Shown: in pieces, positions 1 to 8,121 of the stretch
Position numbering within the stretch: the stretch's first letter is position 1
Layout: every line of letters begins with the position of its first letter
Origin: Streptomyces sp. NBC_00344
Lineage (GTDB): Bacteria; Actinomycetota; Actinomycetes; Streptomycetales; Streptomycetaceae
Reading direction: 5' to 3'
Length of the DNA stretch: 64,000 bases
NCBI RefSeq assembly: GCF_036088315.1
Contig: NZ_CP107996.1
Span: forward strand, 186,001 to 250,000
Notes under the pieces: model-generated
What the model was told of the DNA's origin: nothing
The model's database searches: none
What the model saw: only the letters and a program-made list of their open reading frames with translations
Translations under genes and position numbers: made by a program

Positions 1-27
1 CGACCTGCTCTCCGGGGAGTGACACAC

Positions 28-1131
28 ATGACGTCCCACGACACCACCGCCACCGCGGCATCCGTCCCGCAGCCCGCCGTCCGGCTCGACGCGGTCAGCA
101 AGAGCTACGGCGGCGGGTACGCCGTCCAGGACCTCTCCCTGGACATCGCGCCCGGCGAGTTCTTCTCCCTGCTCGGCCCCTCCGGCTGCGGCAAGACCAC
201 CTCCCTGCGGATGATCGGCGGCTTCACCGATCCCACCGCCGGCACGATCCTGCTCAGCGGCGAGGACGTGACCGCGCTCCCGCCGGACAAACGCAATGTC
301 AACACCGTCTTCCAGAGCTACGCGCTTTTCGACCATCTCTCGGTGGCGGACAACGTCGCCTTCGGCCTCAAGCGGAAAGGAGTACCCCGCGCGGAGATCC
401 GCGAACGTGTCGCCACCATGCTCGAACGGGTACAGCTCGCGGACCTCGCGGACCGCAAGCCCCGCACCCTTTCCGGCGGCCAGCGCCAGCGCGTAGCCCT
501 GGCCCGCGCCCTGGTGAACCGCCCCCAGGTGCTCCTGCTCGACGAGCCGCTGGCCGCGCTCGACCTGAAGCTGCGCCGCCGGATGCAGGTCGAACTCAAA
601 CAGATCCAGCGCGAGGTCGGCATCACCTTCGTCTTCGTCACACATGACCAGGACGAGGCGCTGACCATGTCGGACCGGGTGGCGGTGATGAACGCGGGCC
701 ACGTCGAACAGTGCGGCCCGCCCGAGGACGTCTACGAACGCCCGTCGAGCCGCTTCGTGGCGTCCTTCATGGGCACCTCCAACCTCGTGCCCGGCACCTA
801 CCGCTCCGGCGAGATCGTCCTCGACTGCGGCCCCGCGCTGCCGGTGGGCCGCCGCCCCGGGCTCACCGACGGCAGCAGCGTCAGCCTGTCGATACGGCCC
901 GAGAAGATCTGGCTCTCCGACTTCGAACCGGGCATGGCGGTGGTGAGCGGGGTGGTCCGGGAGACCGTCTACTCCGGCCCCACCACCACGTATCTCATCG
1001 AACTCGCCCCCGACGTCTCCCTGTCCGTACTGGAGCAGAACACCGACCGCTCACGCATGGAGGACCGCTGGAGCGGCGGCGAAAGCGTGCAGATCGGCTG
1101 GCGGCCCGAACACTGCCTGGTCCTCGACTGA
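28..1131 (+). CDS. ABC transporter ATP-binding protein, polyamine (PotA-like) type
   Basis: This is the ATPase of a binding-protein-dependent importer of the spermidine/putrescine class, acting at the inner face of the membrane. It has Walker A (GPSGCGKT, about residues 50-57), the signature LSGGQ (148-152), Walker B (LLLLDEP, 168-174), a switch histidine in FVTHDQDEAL (206) and a C-terminal TOBE region of about 100 residues that usually senses substrate or regulates uptake. The ATG at 28 is preferred over the in-frame GTG at 19 because GGGGAG lies 8 nt before it. The permease and binding-protein genes are probably to the left, outside the window. The next two genes encode an amine oxidase and an aldehyde dehydrogenase, so a polyamine or other amine is the likely substrate. 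The family call is firm; the substrate is inferred from neighbours. Confidence 0.93.
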   Translation: MTSHDTTATAASVPQPAVRLDAVSKSYGGGYAVQDLSLDIAPGEFFSLLGPSGCGKTTSLRMIGGFTDPTAGTILLSGEDVTALPPDKRNVNTVFQSYALFDHLSVADNVAFGLKRKGVPRAEIRERVATMLERVQLADLADRKPRTLSGGQRQRVALARALVNRPQVLLLDEPLAALDLKLRRRMQVELKQIQREVGITFVFVTHDQDEALTMSDRVAVMNAGHVEQCGPPEDVYERPSSRFVASFMGTSNLVPGTYRSGEIVLDCGPALPVGRRPGLTDGSSVSLSIRPEKIWLSDFEPGMAVVSGVVRETVYSGPTTTYLIELAPDVSLSVLEQNTDRSRMEDRWSGGESVQIGWRPEHCLVLD

Positions 1132-1174
1132 GCCCCGTCCGCCCCCTCCACGCAAGAAGAGGAACACACGTCCC

Positions 1175-2488
1175 ATGAACCACGATGTCATTGTGCTCGG
1201 GGCCGGCCTCGCCGGTCTCGCCGCGGCCCGGGACCTGAGCGCGGGCGGCGCCGACGTCCTCGTCCTCGAAGCCCGCGAGCGGGTCGGCGGTCGCGTCGAG
1301 CAGTCCGTCCTGCCCGACGGACGGCTGGTCCAGCTCGGCGGCGAGGTGGTCGGCCGGGCCCACACCGCCTACCTCGCACTCGCTGCGGAACTCGGGCTGA
1401 CACTCGTCCCCAGTTACGTCGGCGAGCCCGGCCGGATGGCCCGTGCCACACCCGAGGGGCTGTCGACCGGGGAACCCCCGCACTGGTTCGGCCCCGGCGA
1501 CGAGGCGGACCATCAGCAGGTCACCGCGGAGTTCGTCGCGCTGGCCCGGACCGTCGACCCGCACGACCCCTGGTCACACGCCGACGCCACCGCCCTCGAC
1601 AACCTCTCGGTCGGCGCCTGGCTGCGCTCCCGGGGCGCGAGCGCCGCCGTCGTCCGCCTCTGGGAAATAGGCCAGCTCGCTCTCGCCTCCGGCTCCTACG
1701 AACGCACCTCGCTGCTCGCCGCACTGCGCAAACACGCCGCAGTCCCCGGGGACGGCCCCTACGACTACGAGGACTGGGAAGGGCTGCGGGTGGCCGAGGG
1801 CTCCGCCACGGTGGCGCTCCGGATGGCCGGCGAGCTGGATGGCCGGATACGGCTCGGCGCACCCGTCGAAGAGCTCACGATCCGCCCCGGGCACTGCGCC
1901 GTGCGTATGGCCGGCGGAGAGTCCCTGTCGGCCGATGCCGTTGTCAGCGCCCTTCCGGTCGGGCCACTGCGCTCGGTCACCGTGGACGGCGTATCCGACG
2001 CGCGTATGAGCTCCCTGCACCGCCAGCGGCAAGCGGTCGCAGCCAAGTTCACCGCTGCCTACGACACATCGTTCTGGCGTCACCAGGGCCTCAACGGCCT
2101 CTCGGAGTGCGAAGGCGTGCTCGGCAGCACCTGGCCGCAGAGCGAGGGAATCCTCTCCGCCCTGATACCGCCCGAACGCTACGGCGTACTGCTCGGCATG
2201 CCCGCCGCACTGCGCGACCGGGAACTGCTCGGCGACATCGCCCGCCTCTACGGCGACGAGGCGCTGCGGCCCTTCACCTCCTCGTTGCGGATGTGGGGCA
2301 CCGACCCGTGGACCCAGGGGTACGTCACCCAGTGGAACCCCGGCGACGTGATGGCTGTCGGCCCACTGCACGGCACCCACGAACCTCCCTTCTACGTCTG
2401 CGGATCCGACCAGTGGGTGGCCGGATACATGGAAGGCGCGGTCCGCACCGGCCGCGCCACAGCCCGGGAGGTGCTGCGTCATGGCTGA
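1175..2488 (+). CDS. FAD-dependent amine oxidase
   Basis: A flavin monoamine oxidase of 437 residues that would oxidise an amine to an aldehyde with release of ammonia and hydrogen peroxide. The N-terminus carries the dinucleotide-binding motif GAGLAGLAAARDL, followed by the LEARERVGGR segment that contacts FAD. The C-terminus has the second FAD-contact region, ending MEGAVRTGRATAREVL, as in monoamine and polyamine oxidases. It follows the ABC ATPase by 43 nt, with GAGGAA upstream of the ATG, and overlaps the aldehyde dehydrogenase by 8 bp. Translation of the two is therefore probably coupled. The most likely job is the first catabolic step on an imported polyamine such as putrescine. The amine itself cannot be read from the sequence. 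Confidence 0.88.
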   Translation: MNHDVIVLGAGLAGLAAARDLSAGGADVLVLEARERVGGRVEQSVLPDGRLVQLGGEVVGRAHTAYLALAAELGLTLVPSYVGEPGRMARATPEGLSTGEPPHWFGPGDEADHQQVTAEFVALARTVDPHDPWSHADATALDNLSVGAWLRSRGASAAVVRLWEIGQLALASGSYERTSLLAALRKHAAVPGDGPYDYEDWEGLRVAEGSATVALRMAGELDGRIRLGAPVEELTIRPGHCAVRMAGGESLSADAVVSALPVGPLRSVTVDGVSDARMSSLHRQRQAVAAKFTAAYDTSFWRHQGLNGLSECEGVLGSTWPQSEGILSALIPPERYGVLLGMPAALRDRELLGDIARLYGDEALRPFTSSLRMWGTDPWTQGYVTQWNPGDVMAVGPLHGTHEPPFYVCGSDQWVAGYMEGAVRTGRATAREVLRHG

Positions 2489-3914
2489 CTCTCCCGGCTC
2501 TGCTACCGTCCTCAACCACATCGCGGGGAGCGACCGGCCTGCCGCCACCGGAGCACTCATGGAGCTGGTGAACCCCGCGACCGGAGAGGTGCACCGCACC
2601 GCCCCTCGTTCCGGCCCTTCGGACACGGACGCGGCCTGCGCGGCCGCCGAGGCGGCGTTCCCCGACTGGTCCCTGACAACTCCGGCTGAACGGCAGCAGG
2701 CGCTGCTGCGGATTGCCGATGCACTGGAGGACCACGCCGACGCACTGGTGGCCGCCGAGGTCGGGGACACCGGCAAACCACCGCAGCAGTTCCGGTCGGA
2801 AGAGCTCCCCGCGGTCACCGACGCGCTGCGCTACTTCGCGGGAGCGGCCCGGAATCTGCCGGGCACCGCGGCCGCCGAGTACACGCCGGGCCGCACCTCG
2901 CTGCTGCGTCGCGACCCGGTCGGTGTCTGCGCCCAGATCACCCCGTGGAACTACCCGCTGATGATGGCCGCGTGGAAGATCGCTCCGGCGCTGGCCGCGG
3001 GCAACACGACCGTCCTCAAACCGGCCGACACCACGCCTTCCTCCACCGCCCTGCTGGCGCGGATCGCCGCCGAACACCTGCCGCCCGGCGTCCTCAACGT
3101 GGTCTGCGGTGACCGCGACACGGGCCGTGCACTGACCGCCCATCCGGCCGTCCGTCTGGTCGCCGTCACCGGCAGTGTCCGAGCCGGCCGGGAGATCGCC
3201 GCGGCCGCAGCGACGGACCTCAAAAGGGTCCATCTGGAGCTGGGCGGGAACGCCCCGGTCATCATCCACGACGACGTGGACATCGAGGCCACCGCCGGCG
3301 AGCTCGCGGCCGTCGCGTATTACAACGCGGGCCAGGACTGCACTGCCCCCACCCGTTTCCTGGTGCATGAGCGCATCCATGACGCGTTCCTCACCGCATT
3401 CGCCGCGTGCGCGGCACAGTTGCGGACCGGCCCGCCGGACGAGTCACCCGCGGACTACGGGCCGCTCAACAGCTTCCAGCAACTCACTTCCCTGGAAGGC
3501 ATGTTGAGCCGACTTCCCGGGCATGCGGAGGTGGTGACCGGCGGCACACCGGTGCTGCGTCCAGGCTGGTTCCACTCCCCCACAGTGATCGCCGGTGTCT
3601 GCCAGCGCGACGAGGTCGTCCGCGAGGAGATCTTCGGCCCGGCCGTCACCGTGCAGCCCTTCGCCGACGAGACCGAGGCGCTCCAGCTGGCCAACGGTGT
3701 GCGGTTCGGGCTTGCGGCGAGCGTATGGACCGCTGACCACGGCCGAGCCATGCGCGCGACCCGAGCACTGCACACCGGAATCGTCTGGGTGAACACCCAC
3801 GGCACCACGGTCTCCGAAATGCCGCACGGCGGGGTCAAACACTCGGGTTATGGGAGCGATCTGTCCATGGCGGGTCTGTTGGACTACACCCAGGCCAAGC
3901 ACGTCATGCTGTGA
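2481..3914 (+). CDS. NAD(P)-dependent aldehyde dehydrogenase
   Basis: An ALDH-superfamily enzyme of 477 residues, a normal full length. It has the oxyanion-hole asparagine in ITPWNYP (N157), the general base in LELGGNAP (E253) and the nucleophile in AGQDCTAP (C287). It starts 8 bp inside the amine oxidase gene. The pairing suggests that it oxidises the amino-aldehyde made by that enzyme, for example 4-aminobutanal to GABA. The sequence most resembles the gamma-aminobutyraldehyde/betaine-aldehyde branch. A hairpin that could end this operon follows within 10 nt of the stop codon. Family and catalytic residues are seen; the substrate is inference. Confidence 0.92.
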   Translation: MADSPGSATVLNHIAGSDRPAATGALMELVNPATGEVHRTAPRSGPSDTDAACAAAEAAFPDWSLTTPAERQQALLRIADALEDHADALVAAEVGDTGKPPQQFRSEELPAVTDALRYFAGAARNLPGTAAAEYTPGRTSLLRRDPVGVCAQITPWNYPLMMAAWKIAPALAAGNTTVLKPADTTPSSTALLARIAAEHLPPGVLNVVCGDRDTGRALTAHPAVRLVAVTGSVRAGREIAAAAATDLKRVHLELGGNAPVIIHDDVDIEATAGELAAVAYYNAGQDCTAPTRFLVHERIHDAFLTAFAACAAQLRTGPPDESPADYGPLNSFQQLTSLEGMLSRLPGHAEVVTGGTPVLRPGWFHSPTVIAGVCQRDEVVREEIFGPAVTVQPFADETEALQLANGVRFGLAASVWTADHGRAMRATRALHTGIVWVNTHGTTVSEMPHGGVKHSGYGSDLSMAGLLDYTQAKHVML

Positions 3915-3920
3915 GCGGTG

Positions 3921-3950
3921 CCGCCCCGGGCGGCCGGTCTCTCGGGGCGG
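3921..3950. terminator. Hairpin between convergent genes
   Basis: An inverted repeat CCGCCCCG / CGGGGCGG with a 14-nt loop begins 6 nt after the aldehyde dehydrogenase stop. It lies between this gene and the convergent minus-strand gene ending at 3989. There is no clear T-run, which is common for Streptomyces terminators. Confidence 0.5.
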
Positions 3951-3988
3951 AACTCTCCACCCGGCCCGCACTCGCGGCTGCCGGTCGG

Positions 3989-4297
3989 TCAGACGACCGC
4001 GGGGGCGCCGAGCATCGCGGAAGCCTGTTCGAACGAGTTGAGGCGCGTGGGCGCGGCAGCCTGAGGAAGGCCACGGCAGGTGAAGCCGAGCTGGGTCATG
4101 GCCCGGAGGACTTCACCGACGGTGAAGTCGCGGCGGTCCTGGCGTGTGACGACCTCGCCGACCTGCTTTGCGGGGTAGGTGCGGCGGCCGATGATCACGG
4201 ACTCTCCGAAGACCTGCTCGGGCCTGATGCCCTTCATCGATTCCAGGACGCCGCTCTTGGTGAGGTCGAACGGGAAGCGGGCGATGACACAGCGCAT
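3989..4297 (-). CDS. Conserved hypothetical small protein of the cold-shock block
   Basis: A 102-residue protein of unknown function. It is soluble-looking and starts MRCVIARFPFDL; the middle has the charged segment RRDFTVGEVLRAM. I recall proteins of this kind beside cold-shock protein and DEAD-box helicase genes in streptomycetes, which matches the order here: csp, helicase, CBS protein, this gene, all on the minus strand. Separation from the CBS gene is 55 nt. No catalytic motif, signal peptide or membrane segment is visible. A role in RNA metabolism or cold adaptation is only suggested by context. Confidence 0.75.
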   Translation of the reverse strand: MRCVIARFPFDLTKSGVLESMKGIRPEQVFGESVIIGRRTYPAKQVGEVVTRQDRRDFTVGEVLRAMTQLGFTCRGLPQAAAPTRLNSFEQASAMLGAPAVV

Positions 4298-4352
4298 GAT
4301 GCCTCACAGGGAGAGGAACGAAGGGGGATGGTTCTGCCGCGGATGGGGAGGT

Positions 4353-4757
4353 TCAGCCGGTGAGGGCGAGGACGCCCAGAGCACTGCCTTGATCGTCGAC
4401 GACGGGCAGCGCGACGAGCCGGCGGGAGCGCATCGCGTGCTCGGCCTCGGCCATCGAGGTCACGGGCGAGGTGAACGGTCCGCGGTCGCGGAAGATGTCG
4501 CGCAGCTGGATCCGGTCCGTGTACGCGGAGCTGTCGCGGACTGCGGCGAGCTGGGCCCGGGTGACCAGCCCGGTGCACAGGCCGTCGTTGTCGCAGACGA
4601 GCAGGTGCCCGGTGCGGGCGCCTGCCATGACGGACAGGGCGACCTCGATGGTCATGCAGTCGCAGACCTGCGGTCCGCCTGTGTCCATGGCGTCGGCCGC
4701 CGTCCTGTGTACGGGAGTGGCATTCGCCGAGCGGGGCTGCATCTGAATCAGCGTCAA
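4353..4757 (-). CDS. CBS-domain protein
   Basis: A 134-residue protein made almost entirely of a tandem CBS (Bateman) module, which usually binds adenine nucleotides and signals energy state. The first CBS unit covers roughly residues 20-75 (ADAM..., GHLLVCDNDGLCTGLVTR) and the second about 80-134 (PVTSMAEAEHAM, LPVVDDQGSALGVL). No effector domain is fused, so it would act on a partner. It lies 55 nt downstream of the truncated DEAD-box helicase gene. The intervening sequence carries an AGGAGG-type ribosome-binding site (TGCAGGAGGCACG). The annotated ATG is in frame but a TTG nearer that site is possible. Confidence 0.82.
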   Translation of the reverse strand: MTLIQMQPRSANATPVHRTAADAMDTGGPQVCDCMTIEVALSVMAGARTGHLLVCDNDGLCTGLVTRAQLAAVRDSSAYTDRIQLRDIFRDRGPFTSPVTSMAEAEHAMRSRRLVALPVVDDQGSALGVLALTG

Positions 4758-4812
4758 AACGTGCCTCCTGCAGAGATGGGTCGGTTCCTGGTCACGAAGC
4801 TTCTAGGCCGCC

Positions 4813-5832
4813 TCACCGAAGGAGGACTGCCGCACGGTCGCGCGGCTGCGACTTCCCGCCGTGCAGGGCGGCAGCCCGGACACCACTGTTCAGCAGGTCC
4901 TGCGTCAGCCGGTCGACGGCGTGCTTGGTGTCCAAGAACATGATCACCCGGCCCTCGCGTGCCGCAGTCTCCGAACCCGTGGAAGGGTCGGCGGAGTGGA
5001 CGACCGGATCGGTGAGGTAGCGGCGGACCAGTTGGTCGACGTTGCGGTCGAGGGTGGCGGAGAACAGCATCCGCTGGCCCTCCGGGCTGACCTGGTCCAG
5101 GAGCGAGGTGACCTGGGGCATGAAGCCCATGTCGGCCATCTGATCGGCCTCGTCCAGAACGGTGATCGCGACCTGGTTCAGTCGGCAGTCGCCGCGGTCG
5201 GTGAGGTCCTTGAGACGGCCCGGCGTCGCGACGACGACCTCGGCGCCACCGCGCAGCGCATTGACCTGCCTGCCGATCGGTATTCCGCCGACGATGGTGG
5301 CCAGGCGCAGCTTCACCGAGCGGGCATAGGGGGTCAGTGCGTCGGTCACCTGCTGGGCCAGCTCACGGGTCGGCACGAGTATCAGGGCCAGCGGCCGGCG
5401 GGGCTCGGCGCGCTGGCCGGCGGTGCGGGCCAGCAGGGCCAGGCCGAAGGCGAGCGTCTTGCCGGAGCCGGTGCGTCCGCGTCCCAGGGCGTCGCGGCCC
5501 GCGAGGGTGCTGGGCAAGGTCGCGCCCTGGATCGGGAACGGGACTCTCACGCCTTCGGCGGTGAGCGCGGCCTGAAGCTGCTCGGGCATGACGAGGTCGG
5601 CGAACGCCTCGACCGCGGGCAGCGCGGGAGTGATCGTCTCCAGCGGGGCGAAGTCACTCCGGACCGTTGCGGGCCGCTTGCCGTGACCCCCCGAGCGGCT
5701 CGGATCCCCCGATCGGTCCGGGACGGGCGTGCCGAAGCGGCCGCCCCGCCCCGAAGCGGCGCCGGTGCCGAAAGCGGGGCCGTCGGTGCGGCGGGAGTGG
5801 GAGGAGCGGCCGTTCGTACGGGTGGAATTCAT
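4813..5832 (-). CDS. DEAD-box RNA helicase, C-terminally truncated
   Basis: An RNA helicase of the RhlE/CshA type, 339 residues. It has a basic, low-complexity N-terminus (about 1-65), the Q motif region (FPIQGATLP), motif I GRGRTGSGKT, Ia PTRELA, Ib TPGRL, II LDEADQM and III SAT. The second RecA domain begins (FLDTKHAVDRL, ALHGGKSQ) but the frame ends with RDRAAVLLR. Family members continue for about another 100 residues with motif V (VAARG) and motif VI (HRxGRTxR), which supply ATP-hydrolysis and RNA contacts. Only 55 nt separate the stop from the CBS gene, so the missing part is deleted rather than frameshifted. AAGGAAGG lies 7 nt before the ATG. The protein may be inactive, or act only as an RNA- or partner-binding fragment. 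Confidence 0.85.
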   Translation of the reverse strand: MNSTRTNGRSSHSRRTDGPAFGTGAASGRGGRFGTPVPDRSGDPSRSGGHGKRPATVRSDFAPLETITPALPAVEAFADLVMPEQLQAALTAEGVRVPFPIQGATLPSTLAGRDALGRGRTGSGKTLAFGLALLARTAGQRAEPRRPLALILVPTRELAQQVTDALTPYARSVKLRLATIVGGIPIGRQVNALRGGAEVVVATPGRLKDLTDRGDCRLNQVAITVLDEADQMADMGFMPQVTSLLDQVSPEGQRMLFSATLDRNVDQLVRRYLTDPVVHSADPSTGSETAAREGRVIMFLDTKHAVDRLTQDLLNSGVRAAALHGGKSQPRDRAAVLLR

Positions 5833-6097
5833 TGAGAACCTTCCTTGATACAGCGCGTATCAAGGAATTCCCGCAGCGGAAGAGCAGCGCGGGGAATCGC
5901 AAGAACGAGCCGAATGGAATGCGAAAGCAGATATGGTTTGCAGTGAATCCGGGGCGGGGCGGGGTCGATCAAATGGGTGACGCCATGTGGACGTGAAATC
6001 CCGGACGTTGACGCATACAGCTCCGTAGCGGCCCGGATCCCTGGAAGGGGCGGCGGGCGGTGTTGTCCCACAGGTGACACCACTGCCGGAAATGCCC
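5833..6097. other. Intergenic leader region of the helicase gene
   Basis: Between the helicase start and the csp terminator I see no gene. It contains an AT-richer segment around 5900-5950, which could hold a minus-strand promoter for the helicase. The strong terminator at 6098-6139 would otherwise cut the gene off from the csp promoter. Confidence 0.4.
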
Positions 6098-6139
6098 GCA
6101 GCTGGGGCCCGCACCCCGAGGGATGCGGGCCCCAGCTGC
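6098..6139 (-). terminator. Strong terminator after the cold-shock gene
   Basis: A perfect 16-bp inverted repeat, GCAGCTGGGGCCCGCA and its complement, with a 10-nt loop (6114-6123). It starts 16 nt beyond the csp stop codon. There is no long T-run. The stem is among the most stable in the window. Confidence 0.85.
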
Positions 6140-6154
6140 AAGTGCGCGTCAGCG

Positions 6155-6358
6155 TCAGGCGAGAACGATGTTCTCGGCCGTCGGGCCCTTCTGGCCCGGT
6201 GCGATGTCGTAGGTGACCTTCTGGCCTTCGAGCAGCTCACGGAAGCCATCGGCGGCGATGTTCGAGAAGTGGGCGAACGCGTCAGCGCCTCCACCGTCCT
6301 GCTCGATGAAGCCGAAACCCTTGGCCGAGTTGAACCACTTCAGGGTGCCTGACGCCAT
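6155..6358 (-). CDS. Cold-shock protein (CspA family)
   Basis: A 67-residue cold-shock-domain protein, the usual family length. It binds single-stranded nucleic acid and acts as an RNA chaperone. RNP1 is seen as KGFGFIEQD (residues 13-21) and RNP2 as DAFAHFS (26-32). The start is the ATG at 6358, with a strong AAAGGAG site 7-8 nt upstream. An open frame continuing upstream of it is only the leader. It is the first gene of a minus-strand group that also holds the helicase, CBS and small conserved genes. The roughly 200-nt AT-richer region upstream is compatible with a long structured csp 5' leader, though I cannot demonstrate a thermosensor fold. Confidence 0.95.
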   Translation of the reverse strand: MASGTLKWFNSAKGFGFIEQDGGGADAFAHFSNIAADGFRELLEGQKVTYDIAPGQKGPTAENIVLA

Positions 6359-6957
6359 GCCATATCTCCTTTGGGGCAGTACGCCGGGACCCGCGATGCG
6401 TGGATACCGGGCCGCCGCGATGATGCCCCGTCCGGAAAATGACCGGCCGTACGAAAACGCTGCCAGTGGCTGAAAATACCGGCGAAGGCGCTTGAAGTGT
6501 TGGGAACCACACCTGCAACTGAGATCGACAGTAGCACGTGGTAGCGGCCCACATACTGTTAATAATTCCACTCTGTCAGTTGCGGTAAAAACACTCCGTA
6601 CGCGACGCCCCAAACCCTCACCTCGCGGGCAGAGAAATTGAACCACCCGAAGCACAGCGTTTCAGGAAGAGCGGTCGCCCTTCACGGCTCGTAGGCCAGC
6701 GCTGTTTCGGTGACACGACCCGTACCACCCGGCCCGAAGAAAGCGGGCCGGGCTCTGCCCAACCAGCCCATGCTGCTTACCGCCGGGGCCTGCGGAGTTG
6801 AGGCGGGCGCTGAACGGAACTGCCGGAGCCGGGTCGGCCCGGCCAGGACTCGGCGCCCACGACCTGGGTGACGTCGCGGGGGGAACCGAGGGTCCAGGAG
6901 AGCGGGCCACGCAGCAGGCGACCGGGGTCCGACTGCCCCTTCTGCCAGACTCGTTGC
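6359..6957. other. Divergent intergenic region, csp / methyltransferase
   Basis: No gene is supported here. The left third, especially 6520-6600, is AT-rich for this genome and probably holds the csp promoter and its untranslated leader. The right part is G+C-rich. Just before the methyltransferase ATG there is no ribosome-binding site, which suggests a leaderless transcript starting at or near 6958. Confidence 0.4.
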
Positions 6958-7761
6958 ATGGCTGAACACAACACGGATCACGGCTATCTGCTGGACAACC
7001 AGCAATCGGAGGCAGGGATCCGTTTCGGCGCCCTCAGCGAGTTGTTCGACCCGGTGACGTTCCGACATGTCGACCAGCTCGGAATCACTGCCGGCATGCG
7101 GTGCTGGGAGGTCGGTGCCGGCGCTCCCTCCGTACCCCTCGGGCTGGCCGAGAGAGTCGGCCCGGCGGGAGCGGTGGTCGCCACCGACATCGACGTGTCC
7201 TGGACCCGGGACATCGCCGGTGGCGTGATCGAGGTGCTGCGCCACGACGTGGCGGCCGACCCTCCGCCGCCCGGCGGCTTCGACCTCGTCCACGCCCGGC
7301 TGGTCCTGGTACACGTCACCGATCGCGCCGAGGCGCTGCGCCGGATGGTCCAAGCGCTGCGGCCCGGGGGGCGACTGCTCCTGGAGGACGCCGACCCGGC
7401 GCTGCAGCCGCTGTTGTGTCCGGACGAGTCCGGTCCCGAACAACGACTCGCCAACCGGCTGCGATCCGGCTTCCGCGCCTTGATGGCGTCACGCGGCGCG
7501 GATCTCGCGTACGGGCGAACTCTGCCCAGGCTGCTGCGCGAGGCGCCTCTGGAGGATGTTCAGGCCGACGCGTACTTCCCGATCACCTCCCCGGCATGCG
7601 CGGTCCTCGAAGCCGCGACTGTGCGTCAGATCCGCCGCCTGCTGGTCGCGGAAGGGCTCGCCACCGACGAGGAGATCGACCGCCACCTGGCGAATGTCGC
7701 CACCGGACGCCTCGACCTTGCCACCGCCCCCATGATCTCCGCATGGGGACGCCGCCCGTAA
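6958..7761 (+). CDS. Class I SAM-dependent methyltransferase
   Basis: A 267-residue protein with the Rossmann methyltransferase core. Motif I-like sequence is CWEVGAGAPSVPLGLA, followed by the acidic end of strand 2 (VVATDID) and the post-motif segments FDLVHARLVLVH and LRPGGRLLLEDADP. The N-terminal part (YLLDNQQSEAGIRFGALSELFDP) resembles small-molecule C/O/N-methyltransferases of the UbiE/Methyltransf_25 type. I chose the ATG at 6958 because homology-like sequence begins there; the longer upstream frame is low-quality. No Shine-Dalgarno sequence precedes it, so it may be leaderless. The substrate is unknown, and the neighbours give no pathway clue. Confidence 0.85.
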   Translation: MAEHNTDHGYLLDNQQSEAGIRFGALSELFDPVTFRHVDQLGITAGMRCWEVGAGAPSVPLGLAERVGPAGAVVATDIDVSWTRDIAGGVIEVLRHDVAADPPPPGGFDLVHARLVLVHVTDRAEALRRMVQALRPGGRLLLEDADPALQPLLCPDESGPEQRLANRLRSGFRALMASRGADLAYGRTLPRLLREAPLEDVQADAYFPITSPACAVLEAATVRQIRRLLVAEGLATDEEIDRHLANVATGRLDLATAPMISAWGRRP

Positions 7762-8121
7762 CCGGTGCTCCTGGGCGAGCACAGGAGCGACCAGCGTCCG
7801 TACGGGCCCTTACGCGCCTGACAGCGAGTCGCCCAGCTCGAGCAAGGCATCGCCTCGTGAGGTCAAGCACGCGTACGACTTCGTCCGGTAGCGCGACACT
7901 GCTGGCGTCCAGCGTCGAACGCAGCTCGTACCTGATCGGCGTCTTCGCAGTCACCGAGATGAAGGACGGAAGCGCCACTCCGTTGCAGGTGAGCGAAACT
8001 GTCCGCATCTCCGCCGAGCAGCGTCAGCGCGCCTACCGGAGCCAGGTCGACTTCGGCACGGAATCGGTATCGCTCCTGGTAGCCGTTGTCGGCGTCTCGT
8101 GAGCGAGAGTGCTGGACATCT
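7762..8121. other. Gap between convergent genes with possible coding traces
   Basis: No intact gene is supported. On the minus strand, stretches around 7850-8010 and 8010-8100 read as plausible protein in two different frames (for example RYELRSTLDAS and NGYQERYRFRAEVDL). This could be a small decayed gene. The plus strand also has an open frame, so the evidence is weak. Confidence 0.25.

Noticed and set aside
4861..5835. Long plus-strand frame of 324 codons opposite the helicase gene
   Set aside because: It is the mirror of the helicase coding strand; it has no domain and no ribosome-binding site, and it is Gly/Arg-rich as expected for an antisense frame.
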